Source: an uncultured Planctomycetota bacterium (GTDB lineage: Bacteria; Planctomycetota; UBA1135; GCA-002686595). From it: a stretch of 33,765 bases of DNA. The translations under genes and the position numbers were made by a program. Positions 26,593-33,765 of the stretch are shown here, piece after piece. Within the stretch, counting starts at the first letter, position 1. Every line of letters starts with the position of its first letter. The notes under the pieces were generated by a model. It saw only the letters and a list, made by a program, of their open reading frames with translations, made no database searches and was not told where the DNA came from. Where the stretch lies: NCBI GenBank assembly GCA_903928115.1, contig CAIYPP010000041.1, positions 1 through 33,765 on the forward strand, in the 5' to 3' direction.

Positions 26593-29500
26593 ATGGCCGC
26601 CATCCCGTCGCAGCCCGCGCCGTTTCCGGAGATTCCGGGGTACCGCATCGAGGCGGTGCTCGGGCGCGGGTCGGCGGGGGTCGTGTATCGGGCGGTGCAG
26701 CTGGCGGTGGAGCGGCCGGTGGCCCTGAAGGTGCTGCACGCGGATGTGGCGGCGCGGGCGCGTTCGGTGCGGCGGCTGCAGCGCGAGGCGCGCATCACGG
26801 CGCGGCTGGCGCACCCGGGGATCGTCACGGCGATCGACATGGGCGAGGTGGCGGGTGCGTGGTGGTACGCGATGGAGCTCGTCGACGGGCCTTCGCTGCA
26901 GGAGAAGCTGAAGGCCGACGGGCCGATGAGCGAGCGGGACGCGCTGCGCTTTTTCATTCCGCTGTGCGAGGCGCTGGAGCACGCGGCGGACGCGGGCGTG
27001 ATTCACCGCGACCTCAAGCCGGCGAACATCCTCGTGGACTCGAGCGGGCGAGCGCGGATCGTCGACCTCGGGCTCGCGCTGCGCGAGGACGATCCGACGG
27101 CGTCCCTACAGGGCGGCACGCTCGGCACCCCGCACTACATCTCGCCGGAGCAGGCGCGCAACGCCGCATCGGCGGACGCGCGCAGCGACATCTGGTCGCT
27201 CGGTGCGACGATGTACCACTGCCTGTGCGGACGGCCGCCGTTCGCGGGCGCGAGCGTGGCGGCGATTCTCTCGGGCGTTCTGTACGCGCCGATCCCCGAT
27301 CCGGCGGAGCTCGCGCCGCAGCTCTCGCGCAACATGGTGCTCGTGCTGCGCAAGTGCCTCTCGCGCGATCCGGCGCGGCGCTACCAGCATCCGCGCGAGC
27401 TGCGCGAGGACTTGGAGCGCATCCGCGAGCGACGCGGAGTGACCGTCGAGCGCGCGGAGCTCGAGCCGCTGGCGGGCGAGCGCGAGCGGCGGCGCACGCG
27501 CTGGATCGTCGCGTCGAGCGTGGTCGGCGGCGTGGCGATCGCTGCGCTCGTCGTGCTGCAGCCGTGGCGGCGCGAAGAGGCGAGGGCGACGGCGAGCGCG
27601 GAGAGCATTCCGTTTGCGCCGCTCGACGAGCTGGAGCGCAGGGCCGCGCTGCCGAATGCGCGCGTGGCACCGCTCTTGGAGAGGCTCGACGAGATTGCAG
27701 GTGCCGTGCCGGTCGAGCATGCGGCGCGAGTCGCGTCGTTGCGTGCATCGCTCGGCGCGCGGCTCGATACCGAGCTGGTCGCCGCGCGCTCGACGCTCGA
27801 GGCGGAGCTCGATCGGCTCTGGAATCGGCAGCGGGACTTCTCTGCGGCGCTCGCGTGGCTGGAGGTCGGTTTCGAGGCTCAGACGCGCGAGAGACTCGGT
27901 CTGTCGGCGAAGCAGTGGGTCGAGGTGGCGCCGCGGTTCACGCTGGCGGAGCGACAGCGCGCGGTCGACGACGATCGGCGTGTCTCGCTCGGCGTGCTGC
28001 AGCAGCGGCTCGCGCGTCACTACACCGAGGTCGTGCAGGGAGCGCGGGCGCGCGCGCTGCTCGAGGAGGGGCGCTGGGCGGCGGCGCGCGCGATGCTCGA
28101 TACCCGCGCGGAGGCGCTCGTGAGCGAGACGGCGAGCTCGACTGTGGGATACACCGCGGGCGACGTCGAGGCGGTGCTGCGCGCGATCGAGTCGGAGCTC
28201 GTGCGGCCCGCGGTGGCGGCGCTGGAGGAGCGCTGGCGCGTCGAGGATCGTCGTCGCGCAGCGGAGCTTCAAAAACAGCACGACGCGCTGCTCGAAGAGA
28301 TCGAGCTCGGGCGGACGAGCGATGTGCGGCAGCGGGTCGACGAGCTGTACGCGCAGTCGCTCGCACAGGCGCGCGTGCGGGCGGACGAGCTCCTGAGCGA
28401 TGTGTCGGACGAGCTGCGCCGCAGCCGCGATGCGCTCGTGGCGGAGCTCGACGTCGTCGCGGCGCGCGCGCGGCTGCGCGTGGCGGAGAGCCTGCTCGCG
28501 GACAATCTCGCGGACCTTGACGTGCGCTGGCGCGCGCGCCGCTTCCGCGCGATCGCCGAGCAGTTCGATGCGCTGGCGGCGAGTCCGGCGCTGGAGCCCG
28601 TGCGCGCGCGCTGCACGTCGATCGCGGAGCAAGCGCGCGTGCTCGAAGGCATCCTGCAGCGCGCAGCGGCGACACTGCAGGCCGCGTCGGGCACGGAGAG
28701 GCTCGTGGAGCTTCCGATCGGGGCGCTCACCTTCCGTGGACGCGTGGAGGAGGCGCAGCAGGTGCTCGAGCGAGGCTTTCGCTTCCGGCCCAGCGACGCG
28801 CCGGCGAGCGTCGCGGCCGGAGTGCTCGCGCTGCGCGAGCTCGACAGCGGCAAGGGGACGCTCGTGTCGCGCGCGGCGGTGGAGTCGCTCGCGGGGCTCG
28901 GCGGGAAGTCGCTCGGCGCGGACGCGCGCTTCGAGGCGGCGCTCTTGCGCTGGCACTCCGGCGATCGCGCGGAGGCCGCGCAGCTTGTGATCGAGCCGCC
29001 TTCGCGGCCCGAGTGGGGGCCGATCGCGGCGGAGCTCGCAGGTTGGATCGAGGGCGAGCGCACGAAGAGCGCTGACGACGCGCGCGCTCGGGTCGATCGC
29101 GCGCGGCTCTCGCTCAACAAGGTTCGCACGGCGACGAGCGGCGGCGCGGCGGACGTGCGCAGTCAGCTCGAGTGGATCGACGAGCTGCTCACGCGCCAAT
29201 TGGATCTCGAGTTCGTGGCGGCGGAGGCGGAGTGGCTGCGCGCGCGGCGTGCGGAGCTGCGCAAGGCGCTCGACGTCGACGAAAAGACGCTGCTGCAGCG
29301 CGCGTACGGACCGACGGAGCTGAGTCTGGGCGAGACGGGCGCGGTGCGGATGCGCTGGGTGCTCGATGCGAGCTACAGCGGGCCGCTCCAGCGCGGCGAG
29401 TGGCTGCCCGACGGCGAGGGCTGGATCGCGCCGCGGCCTGCGACGCGCGACGCCGTCGCCGACGAGCGCTCGTGGCCGACGCTCTTCTTGCAGCCGCCCC

Positions 29501-29931
29501 TGCGCCTCGGCGATGCGCTTGAGCTGAGCGTCACGTTCGAGCAGCCCGCGCAGTCGGGGCAGCCGCGGCTCTTCTCGGTCAGCGTGGCGGGCGTCCACGT
29601 CGTGCTGCTCGGCGCGGCGGAGATTGGACAGAAGGGGCGTTGGAAGATCGGCTCGGGAAATCCCGAGGCCTACGGGCTGCTCCTCACCGAGCTTCTTGAC
29701 CGCAACAAGGGCACCGAGTTCGAGCCCCTCCAAAAGGGCGGTCGCCACGTGCTGCGCATCGAGCTCAAGCAGGGCCGCGGCGACGTGAGCGTCTACCTCG
29801 ACGGCCGCCTGCTCGGCCGCGACACCCCGGTGCGCCCCGACCCTTCGACCTACGGCGACAAGTCCGTGATCGTGCGCTCCCTCGAGCCCGTGCGCCTGCG
29901 CGAGCTCGAGCTCGCCGGCCGCTGCCGCTGA
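26593..29931 (+). CDS. Receptor-like Ser/Thr protein kinase with long extracytoplasmic helical region
   Basis: A 1112-residue membrane kinase. The cytoplasmic kinase domain (about 17-285) has the Gly loop LGRGSAGVVY (23-32), ATP Lys K46 in VALKVLH, catalytic loop HRDLKPAN (138-145, D140), DLG (158-160) instead of DFG, and GTPHYISPEQ in the activation/P+1 segment. One transmembrane helix is at about 304-323. The outer part (about 330-890) is highly charged and helical, rich in Arg, Glu and Ala, suggesting long coiled coils; no PASTA repeats are seen. The last 190 residues, from about 920, look beta-rich and end GDVSVYLDGRLLGRD..., like a LamG/jelly-roll or DUF1080-type fold. It should phosphorylate Ser/Thr targets in response to an envelope signal. 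The FHA regulator at 14274 is a candidate reader of such phosphorylation. Confidence 0.9.
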   Translation: MAAIPSQPAPFPEIPGYRIEAVLGRGSAGVVYRAVQLAVERPVALKVLHADVAARARSVRRLQREARITARLAHPGIVTAIDMGEVAGAWWYAMELVDGPSLQEKLKADGPMSERDALRFFIPLCEALEHAADAGVIHRDLKPANILVDSSGRARIVDLGLALREDDPTASLQGGTLGTPHYISPEQARNAASADARSDIWSLGATMYHCLCGRPPFAGASVAAILSGVLYAPIPDPAELAPQLSRNMVLVLRKCLSRDPARRYQHPRELREDLERIRERRGVTVERAELEPLAGERERRRTRWIVASSVVGGVAIAALVVLQPWRREEARATASAESIPFAPLDELERRAALPNARVAPLLERLDEIAGAVPVEHAARVASLRASLGARLDTELVAARSTLEAELDRLWNRQRDFSAALAWLEVGFEAQTRERLGLSAKQWVEVAPRFTLAERQRAVDDDRRVSLGVLQQRLARHYTEVVQGARARALLEEGRWAAARAMLDTRAEALVSETASSTVGYTAGDVEAVLRAIESELVRPAVAALEERWRVEDRRRAAELQKQHDALLEEIELGRTSDVRQRVDELYAQSLAQARVRADELLSDVSDELRRSRDALVAELDVVAARARLRVAESLLADNLADLDVRWRARRFRAIAEQFDALAASPALEPVRARCTSIAEQARVLEGILQRAAATLQAASGTERLVELPIGALTFRGRVEEAQQVLERGFRFRPSDAPASVAAGVLALRELDSGKGTLVSRAAVESLAGLGGKSLGADARFEAALLRWHSGDRAEAAQLVIEPPSRPEWGPIAAELAGWIEGERTKSADDARARVDRARLSLNKVRTATSGGAADVRSQLEWIDELLTRQLDLEFVAAEAEWLRARRAELRKALDVDEKTLLQRAYGPTELSLGETGAVRMRWVLDASYSGPLQRGEWLPDGEGWIAPRPATRDAVADERSWPTLFLQPPLRLGDALELSVTFEQPAQSGQPRLFSVSVAGVHVVLLGAAEIGQKGRWKIGSGNPEAYGLLLTELLDRNKGTEFEPLQKGGRHVLRIELKQGRGDVSVYLDGRLLGRDTPVRPDPSTYGDKSVIVRSLEPVRLRELELAGRCR

Positions 29932-29944
29932 AGCGCTCGCCCGC

Positions 29945-30547
29945 TCACTCCGCGGCGTAGCGGGCGGCGAGAGTGAGGGCGGCGTCGCAGCGCTCGGATC
30001 CGACGAGGTCGCGCACGCCTTCGAGGAGGGTGCGCACGTGGGTCGGGGTGGCGCCGCAGCGCACGGCGCCGCGCAGGTGGCTCGCGAGCTGGCGCTCTTG
30101 GCCGAGGGCGGCGAGGGCGACGACGGCGAGGAGCTCGCGCTGGGCAGCGGAGAGGCCGGGGCGCGTGAGGACGCGACCGTAGGCGTGGCCGAGGATCCAG
30201 CGGGAGAAGTCGGGGTGCGCGTCGGCGAGCAGGGCGCGGACGCGCGGCGTCTGCTCGGCGTAGATGCGCTCGAAGAGGGACTCGGCGCGCGCGAAGTCCT
30301 CGGGCTCGGCGAGGCACTCGTCGGGCGCGGGCGTCCCGAGGCCGCCGACCGCGGCGAGGGCGCCGTAGGTCTCGACGCCGCGCGGGAAGCCGGCGAAGAC
30401 GTGGACTTGGAGCACGACTTCGCGCCATGCGCGGTCGGGCTCGCCCTCGGGCGCGGCGAGTCGCAGCGCCCGCACTTCGTCGAAGCGTCCGAGCACCGCC
30501 GCGGCGAAGAGGCGCGCGAGGCGGACGTCCTTGGCGCCGAGGCTCAT
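29945..30547 (-). CDS. Carboxymuconolactone decarboxylase (CMD/AhpD-like) family protein
   Basis: A 200-residue soluble protein. The C-terminal half carries the CMD-type helical core: SAAQRELLAVVALAALGQ, then LASHLRGAVRCGATPTHVRT and a final LEGVRDLVG helix. The N-terminal part, with VLQVHVFAGFPRGVETYGAL, resembles a second, diverged CMD repeat. The redox CxxC of AhpD-type members is not present, so a peroxidase role is unlikely; decarboxylase or other chemistry is unassigned. The ATG at 30547 overlaps the phosphatidylserine decarboxylase stop (ATGA), so it is co-translated as the last gene of a three-gene operon. The longer open frame upstream is a shadow inside psd. It converges on the kinase gene with a 13-base gap. 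Confidence 0.8.
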   Translation of the reverse strand: MSLGAKDVRLARLFAAAVLGRFDEVRALRLAAPEGEPDRAWREVVLQVHVFAGFPRGVETYGALAAVGGLGTPAPDECLAEPEDFARAESLFERIYAEQTPRVRALLADAHPDFSRWILGHAYGRVLTRPGLSAAQRELLAVVALAALGQERQLASHLRGAVRCGATPTHVRTLLEGVRDLVGSERCDAALTLAARYAAE

Positions 30548-31344
30548 CGCGCGAAGCGGCCGATCGTGCGGCCCATCTTCAGCGGCGTGCCGCTCGCGAG
30601 CTCGCCTTCGGGCACGGGGCCGTCCGGCGGCGTGACGAGGATCACCGTCGAGCCCATCTCGAAGCGCGCGAGCTCCTCGCCGAGGGCGAGCGGTCGCGGG
30701 CGCGCGAGGCGGCCGCTGTCGCGCTGCTCGACACCGACGACCTTGATGCGACCGACGTTGAGGGCGCCGACCATGACGTAGAAGAGCGGGCCGCGCGCGG
30801 TGTCGATGCGCATCACACAGCGCTCGTTGATCGAGAACACCTTCGGGCGCGCGGCGAGCACCTTGGGCGCGACGGAGTAGCGCGCGCCCGGGAGCCACAC
30901 GGCCTCGACGAGCTCGCCCGCGACCGGCGAGTGCACGCGGTGGTAGTCGCGCGGCGAGAGGTAGATCGTCCACGCGTGGCCGCCTTCGAGCGCGACGTCG
31001 GCGCCGACCGGGCCGAGCAGCTCGCGCACCGAGTAGGGGCGGCCCTTGGCTTGGAGGATCGTGTCGCGCTCGATGCGATCGACGGACTGCACCGTGCCGT
31101 CGCAGGGGGACGGGAAGGCGCGCGGATCGCTCGGAAACGGCCGCGCGCCGTCGACCAGGCGGCGCACGAAGAACGCGCCCAAGGACGGATGCTCCGCCAG
31201 CGGCAGACGCACCTCGTCGAGGTTCACCTCGTAGGCGCGCGCGTAGGCGCGGAAGAGCGGGGCCCGCAGCGGGCGGGGAAGTCCTCGGTCAGCGAGCCAG
31301 CCCACGAGGAGCGAGAGCCCGCGCCGCAGCGGAGTCGCGCTCAC
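30544..31344 (-). CDS. psd: Phosphatidylserine decarboxylase proenzyme
   Basis: A 266-residue pyruvoyl enzyme that makes phosphatidylethanolamine from phosphatidylserine at the inner membrane. The Asp-His-Ser self-cleavage set is visible: D82 in PCDGTVQ, the DYHRVHSP His pair (H135, H138), and MGST (230-233), where cleavage before S232 would create the pyruvoyl group. The usual motif is LGST; the Met substitution is mild. The length fits the bacterial Psd type that works alone. The start is a GTG whose first base is the last base of the preceding gene's TAG. Its own TGA overlaps the CMD gene start. No phosphatidylserine synthase gene is in the window. Confidence 0.93.
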   Translation of the reverse strand: MSATPLRRGLSLLVGWLADRGLPRPLRAPLFRAYARAYEVNLDEVRLPLAEHPSLGAFFVRRLVDGARPFPSDPRAFPSPCDGTVQSVDRIERDTILQAKGRPYSVRELLGPVGADVALEGGHAWTIYLSPRDYHRVHSPVAGELVEAVWLPGARYSVAPKVLAARPKVFSINERCVMRIDTARGPLFYVMVGALNVGRIKVVGVEQRDSGRLARPRPLALGEELARFEMGSTVILVTPPDGPVPEGELASGTPLKMGRTIGRFAR

Positions 31345-32147
31345 TATCGACCGCGTCCTCGGCCGGTGTTGCCGCCCGTTGCACCGGGGGCGCCTTGCGG
31401 CGCGCCGCCCGAGGTTTGGCCGCCGAAGTTGCCGCGGCCACCCATGTCGCCGAAGCCACCGCGCATCTGCTCGCGCTGCCAGTCGCCGATCTGCTGGCCG
31501 AGGTTGTCGCCGAAGGTGCCCTTCAGCTCGTTCTCGCTCCACGCGCGGTAGTCCTCCCACGCGGTGCGGAAGTCCTGCGGCCCGCCGCCGTTGCCACCGC
31601 CGCCGCGCATGCCGGCGAACATCTCTTCGCGCTTCGCGGAAGCCACGGTGAGGTACTCGCTGTAGCGAGTCTGGTCTGCGGGCGAGAGGCCGAGGTCCTT
31701 GGCGGCGCGCTCGGCCATGCGGTCGAGGGCTTCCTTTTCGCGGGCCTTGCGCTCTTCGTCGCGCTTCTGCTGCTCGCGCTGGCGCTCTTCTTCCATCACG
31801 CGCACGATCGCGTCGCGCTGCAGGTCGGCCACGACGTCGACGGTCGCAACCGCACCGGCCTCGCGCGGGGCCTCGGTCGCGGCCACGTCGCGACGGGCGA
31901 GCTGGGCGCGCAGGTCGTCGACTTCGCGCTGGAGGTTCGCGACCGCGCCGCGCAGGCCGTCGAGCTCGGCTTCCGCGAAGGGCTTGGATTCGGCCGAAGG
32001 CGCAGCGGCCACCACGTCCTCCTTCGCGGCGACCGGAGCCCCGCTCTGGCTCGGGGTGGCGGGCTTCGACTGCAGCGCGAGGGTTGCGCCGGCGTAGCTT
32101 GCGACCGCGGCTCCGGCGATGAGGAGGACGGCGTGGATGGACTTCAT
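31344..32147 (-). CDS. Anchored coiled-coil protein with Gly-rich C-terminus (unknown function)
   Basis: A 267-residue protein I do not recognise. A hydrophobic N-terminal helix (about 4-25, AVLLIAGAAVASYAGATLAL) acts as a signal peptide or membrane anchor. An Ala/Pro/Ser-rich linker follows. A predicted coiled coil covers about 58-85 (LDGLRGAVANLQREVDDLRA) and another about 108-150, dense in Glu, Arg, Gln and Lys. A DLGLSPADQTRYSEYLTVAS segment comes next. The tail is low complexity: GGGGNGGG near 185 and a Gly/Asn/Gln/Arg-rich last 40 residues. The middle resembles periplasmic Spy/heavy-metal-resistance-like helical proteins only in general character. It is first in the operon with psd and the CMD gene, so a link to the envelope is plausible. 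Confidence 0.75.
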   Translation of the reverse strand: MKSIHAVLLIAGAAVASYAGATLALQSKPATPSQSGAPVAAKEDVVAAAPSAESKPFAEAELDGLRGAVANLQREVDDLRAQLARRDVAATEAPREAGAVATVDVVADLQRDAIVRVMEEERQREQQKRDEERKAREKEALDRMAERAAKDLGLSPADQTRYSEYLTVASAKREEMFAGMRGGGGNGGGPQDFRTAWEDYRAWSENELKGTFGDNLGQQIGDWQREQMRGGFGDMGGRGNFGGQTSGGAPQGAPGATGGNTGRGRGR

Positions 32148-32226
32148 GGGTGGCACTTTCCGTTGCGGAGCCGGAGATGGTAACGCGGCTCTGCCCACGC
32201 TACGAACGGGGGCGGCACGCGGGAAG

Positions 32227-32264
32227 TCGAACCCCGCGCGACCTCCGCGGGTTCGAGCCCGCGG
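32227..32264. promoter_or_regulatory. Two mutually exclusive hairpins in the divergent region before the acyl-CoA dehydrogenase
   Basis: Stem A pairs 32227-32238 (TCGAACCCCGCG) with 32246-32256 (CGCGGGTTCGA), 11 bp with one bulged C. Stem B pairs 32245-32251 (CCGCGGG) with 32258-32264 (CCCGCGG) around the loop TTCGAG. The two share the central arm, so only one can form. The segment lies in the 218-base gap between divergent genes, about 100 bases before the dehydrogenase ATG. The GGGTTCGAGCC core resembles a tRNA T-arm, but no tRNA can be folded around it. Confidence 0.4.
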
Positions 32265-32365
32265 CCGAATTTGCCCAGTCTGAACCCGCCCCGCCCTCGG
32301 GACGGCCCTCCGTGGGGGTCGTCCGAGAGTTAGGCGCACCGCCGTCCCCTGCCGAACCGCCCGCC

Positions 32366-33517
32366 ATGGACTTTCACTTCTCCGAAGAGCTGACGATGGT
32401 GCGCGACCTCGCGCGCGACTTCACCGACGCCGAGATTCGCCCGCGCGCCCAAGAGATCGAGCGCACGCACCATGTGCCGCGCGAGTTGCTCGACAAGCTC
32501 GCGGAGTGCGGGTTGATGGGCGTTGCGGTGCCGGAGGAGTACGGTGGCTCGGGGCTCGGCGAGACGGGCCTGTGCGTCGTGATGGAGGAGCTCACGCGCG
32601 GCGACTTCTCGGTCGCGGTGACGTTCGGTGCTCACGCTTCGATCGGTGCGATGAGCGTGATCGTCGGCGGCACGGAGGAGCAGAAGAAGCGCTGGCTGCC
32701 GGAGATGGCCGCGGGCAAGTTGCTCGGCGCCTACGCGCTCTCGGAGGCGGACGCGGGCTCGGATCCGGGCGCGATGAAGACCACGGCGGTGCGCGACGGC
32801 AGCGAGTGGGTGCTGAACGGCGAGAAGGTCTGGATCACGTCGGGCGACATCGCGGACTTGGTGACGGTCTACGCGATGAGCGACACGGCGAAGCGCGCGC
32901 ACGGCGGCATCACGGCGTTCATGGTGCCGCGCGACGCGAAGGGCTTCAGCGTCGGCAAGCGCGAGGAAAAGATGGGCCAGCGCGGCTCTTCGACCGTGAC
33001 GCTCGCTTTCGACAACGTGCGCATTCCCGACGATCACCGGCTCGGCGACGTTGGCGCGGGCTTCAAGATTGCGATGGGCACGCTCGACCGCGGGCGACTC
33101 GCGCTCTCGGCGAACTGCCTTGGCTGCGCGAAAGAAGCGCATGCGCTGTCGGTCAGCTACGCCAACCAGCGCGAGACGTTCGGCAAGAAGCTCGGCGAAC
33201 ATCAGGGCATCGGATTCATGCTCGCGGACAGCGCCGCGGACATCTACGCGATGGAGTCGATGACGTATCGCACCGCGTGGTTGTGCGACACGAAGCAACC
33301 GTTCAGCCGCGAGTCTGCGATCGCCAAGCTCTTCGCGAGCGAGGCTCTCGACCGCATCGTCGACCGCGCCGTGCAGATCCACGGCGGCATGGGCTACTCC
33401 GCCGAGTTCGTGATCGAGAAGCTCTATCGCGACGCCCGCGTCACGCGTATCTACGAGGGAACGAGCGAGATCCAGCGTCTCGTGATCGCCCGCGACGTCT
33501 TGAAGCGCGGCTTCTGA
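32366..33517 (+). CDS. Acyl-CoA dehydrogenase
   Basis: A 383-residue FAD enzyme that oxidises acyl-CoA to trans-2-enoyl-CoA, passing electrons to electron-transfer flavoprotein. Domain order is standard: helical N-terminus (1 to about 120), beta domain with YALSEADAGSDPG and VWITSGD (FAD/substrate signatures), and helical C-terminus with QRETFGKKLGEHQGIGFMLAD and IHGGMGYS. The catalytic base is E364 in IYEGTSEIQR, the position used by short/medium/butyryl-type enzymes. Chain-length specificity is not readable. The frame is open upstream to 32150, but the ATG at 32366 gives the normal family N-terminus (MDFHFSEEL). It is monocistronic, with a strong hairpin following. Confidence 0.93.
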   Translation: MDFHFSEELTMVRDLARDFTDAEIRPRAQEIERTHHVPRELLDKLAECGLMGVAVPEEYGGSGLGETGLCVVMEELTRGDFSVAVTFGAHASIGAMSVIVGGTEEQKKRWLPEMAAGKLLGAYALSEADAGSDPGAMKTTAVRDGSEWVLNGEKVWITSGDIADLVTVYAMSDTAKRAHGGITAFMVPRDAKGFSVGKREEKMGQRGSSTVTLAFDNVRIPDDHRLGDVGAGFKIAMGTLDRGRLALSANCLGCAKEAHALSVSYANQRETFGKKLGEHQGIGFMLADSAADIYAMESMTYRTAWLCDTKQPFSRESAIAKLFASEALDRIVDRAVQIHGGMGYSAEFVIEKLYRDARVTRIYEGTSEIQRLVIARDVLKRGF

Positions 33518-33545
33518 GAGGGGTCCCGCGCGGAGCGCGTTTGCT

Positions 33546-33579
33546 GCGAAACGAGCCTCATTTCCGAGGCTCGTTTCGC
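33546..33579. terminator. Symmetric hairpin, probable bidirectional terminator
   Basis: A perfect 14-bp stem (GCGAAACGAGCCTC at 33546-33559 with GAGGCTCGTTTCGC at 33566-33579) encloses the loop ATTTCC. It lies midway between the acyl-CoA dehydrogenase stop (33517) and the stop of the convergent gene (33606). There is no long T run on either side, though each arm ends in an A3/T3 run near its base. Confidence 0.75.
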
Positions 33580-33605
33580 GTGTGCCTTCGAGCTTTCCTG
33601 CGTGC

Positions 33606-33765
33606 CTACGCCTGCGCGTGCAGGAGAGCGTGGGCGAGGCCGGCGCGGACGGCGGTGGCTTGGGCTTCGTTGCACTGCTCTGGCGTCGCGCGCGGGCTGT
33701 CGGGGTAGACCTCGGTGGTGGTGGTGAAGCGGGCGCCGGTGAGGCTCGCGCAGAGGCCGAGGGGG
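33606..33765 (-). CDS. C-terminal fragment of a gene running off the right edge (unknown)
   Basis: Fifty-two codons ending in TAG (33606-33608) are visible. The readable end contains GARFTTTTEVYPDSPRATPE, then a Cys and an Ala-rich amphipathic helix. Codon choice (strong C/G third positions) and position directly after a convergent terminator support a real gene. I do not recognise the family from this fragment. Confidence 0.6.
   Translation of the reverse strand, partial: PLGLCASLTGARFTTTTEVYPDSPRATPEQCNEAQATAVRAGLAHALLHAQA

Noticed and set aside
32151..32167. Sigma54 promoter (TGGCAC...TTGCG) upstream of the acyl-CoA dehydrogenase
   Set aside because: The spacing is GG-N11-GC, one base too long for sigma54, and it overlaps the start region of the divergent gene.
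32245..32264. tRNA gene suggested by GGGTTCGAGCC
   Set aside because: The stem-loop does not have a 5-bp stem with a 7-base T loop in register, and no acceptor, D or anticodon arms can be placed around it.

Overview
The window is a very GC-rich chromosomal segment from a Gram-negative bacterium. Lipopolysaccharide inner-core genes (an ADP-heptose-type nucleotidyltransferase, a WaaP-like sugar kinase and two family-9 heptosyltransferases) show an LPS outer membrane. Several traits point to a planctomycete-like lineage: giant secreted C-type-lectin/FG-GAP/IPT proteins carrying Cys-containing NGNG calcium-type repeats, a membrane Ser/Thr kinase with a DLG instead of DFG motif, a FHA-GAF-sigma54 activator, and few strong Shine-Dalgarno sites. 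That assignment is an inference from gene style, not from a marker gene. No rRNA, tRNA, CRISPR array, insertion sequence or prophage is seen.

Layout. 1-1346 (+): the tail of an unseen gene, an rfaE2-type nucleotidyltransferase and a TauE/SafE permease, chained by 4-base start/stop overlaps. 1333-5877 (-): an SLC13-type transporter with two RCK_C domains, a terminator, then a two-gene glutamate dehydrogenase operon. The first gene of that operon is a normal enzyme; the second has lost most catalytic residues. 6110-12822 (+): five genes, each overlapping the next by 4 bases: WaaP-like kinase, two heptosyltransferases, a GT-C membrane glycosyltransferase and an STT3-like oligosaccharyltransferase. 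12859-19148: a crotonase (+), a YkgJ-type Cys-cluster protein (-), the sigma54 activator (+), a 394-base non-coding gap with a degenerate repeat, a DUF4272 protein (+) and a secreted metallopeptidase-like protein with an altered HExxH (+).

19518-26488 (+) is a tandem pair of about 1150-residue secreted adhesin-like paralogues. Their C-terminal halves are nearly identical, but their central propellers are strongly diverged and GC-poor. 26593-29931 (+) is a receptor-type Ser/Thr kinase with a long helical extracytoplasmic part. 29945-32147 (-) is a tight operon of an anchored Gly-rich coiled-coil protein, phosphatidylserine decarboxylase and a carboxymuconolactone-decarboxylase-family protein. 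32366-33517 (+) is an acyl-CoA dehydrogenase, separated by a strong symmetric hairpin from the 3' end of a partial minus-strand gene at the right edge.

Themes: cell-envelope assembly (LPS core, possible glycan transfer, phosphatidylethanolamine synthesis, secreted lectin-like proteins), amino-acid and acyl-CoA catabolism, and FHA/kinase signalling. The observations most worth following are the likely regulatory pseudo-glutamate dehydrogenase, the STT3-like gene locked into an LPS-core operon, the mosaic lectin pair, and recurrent TAnnnT boxes a few bases upstream of start codons, which suggest leaderless or short-leader mRNAs.
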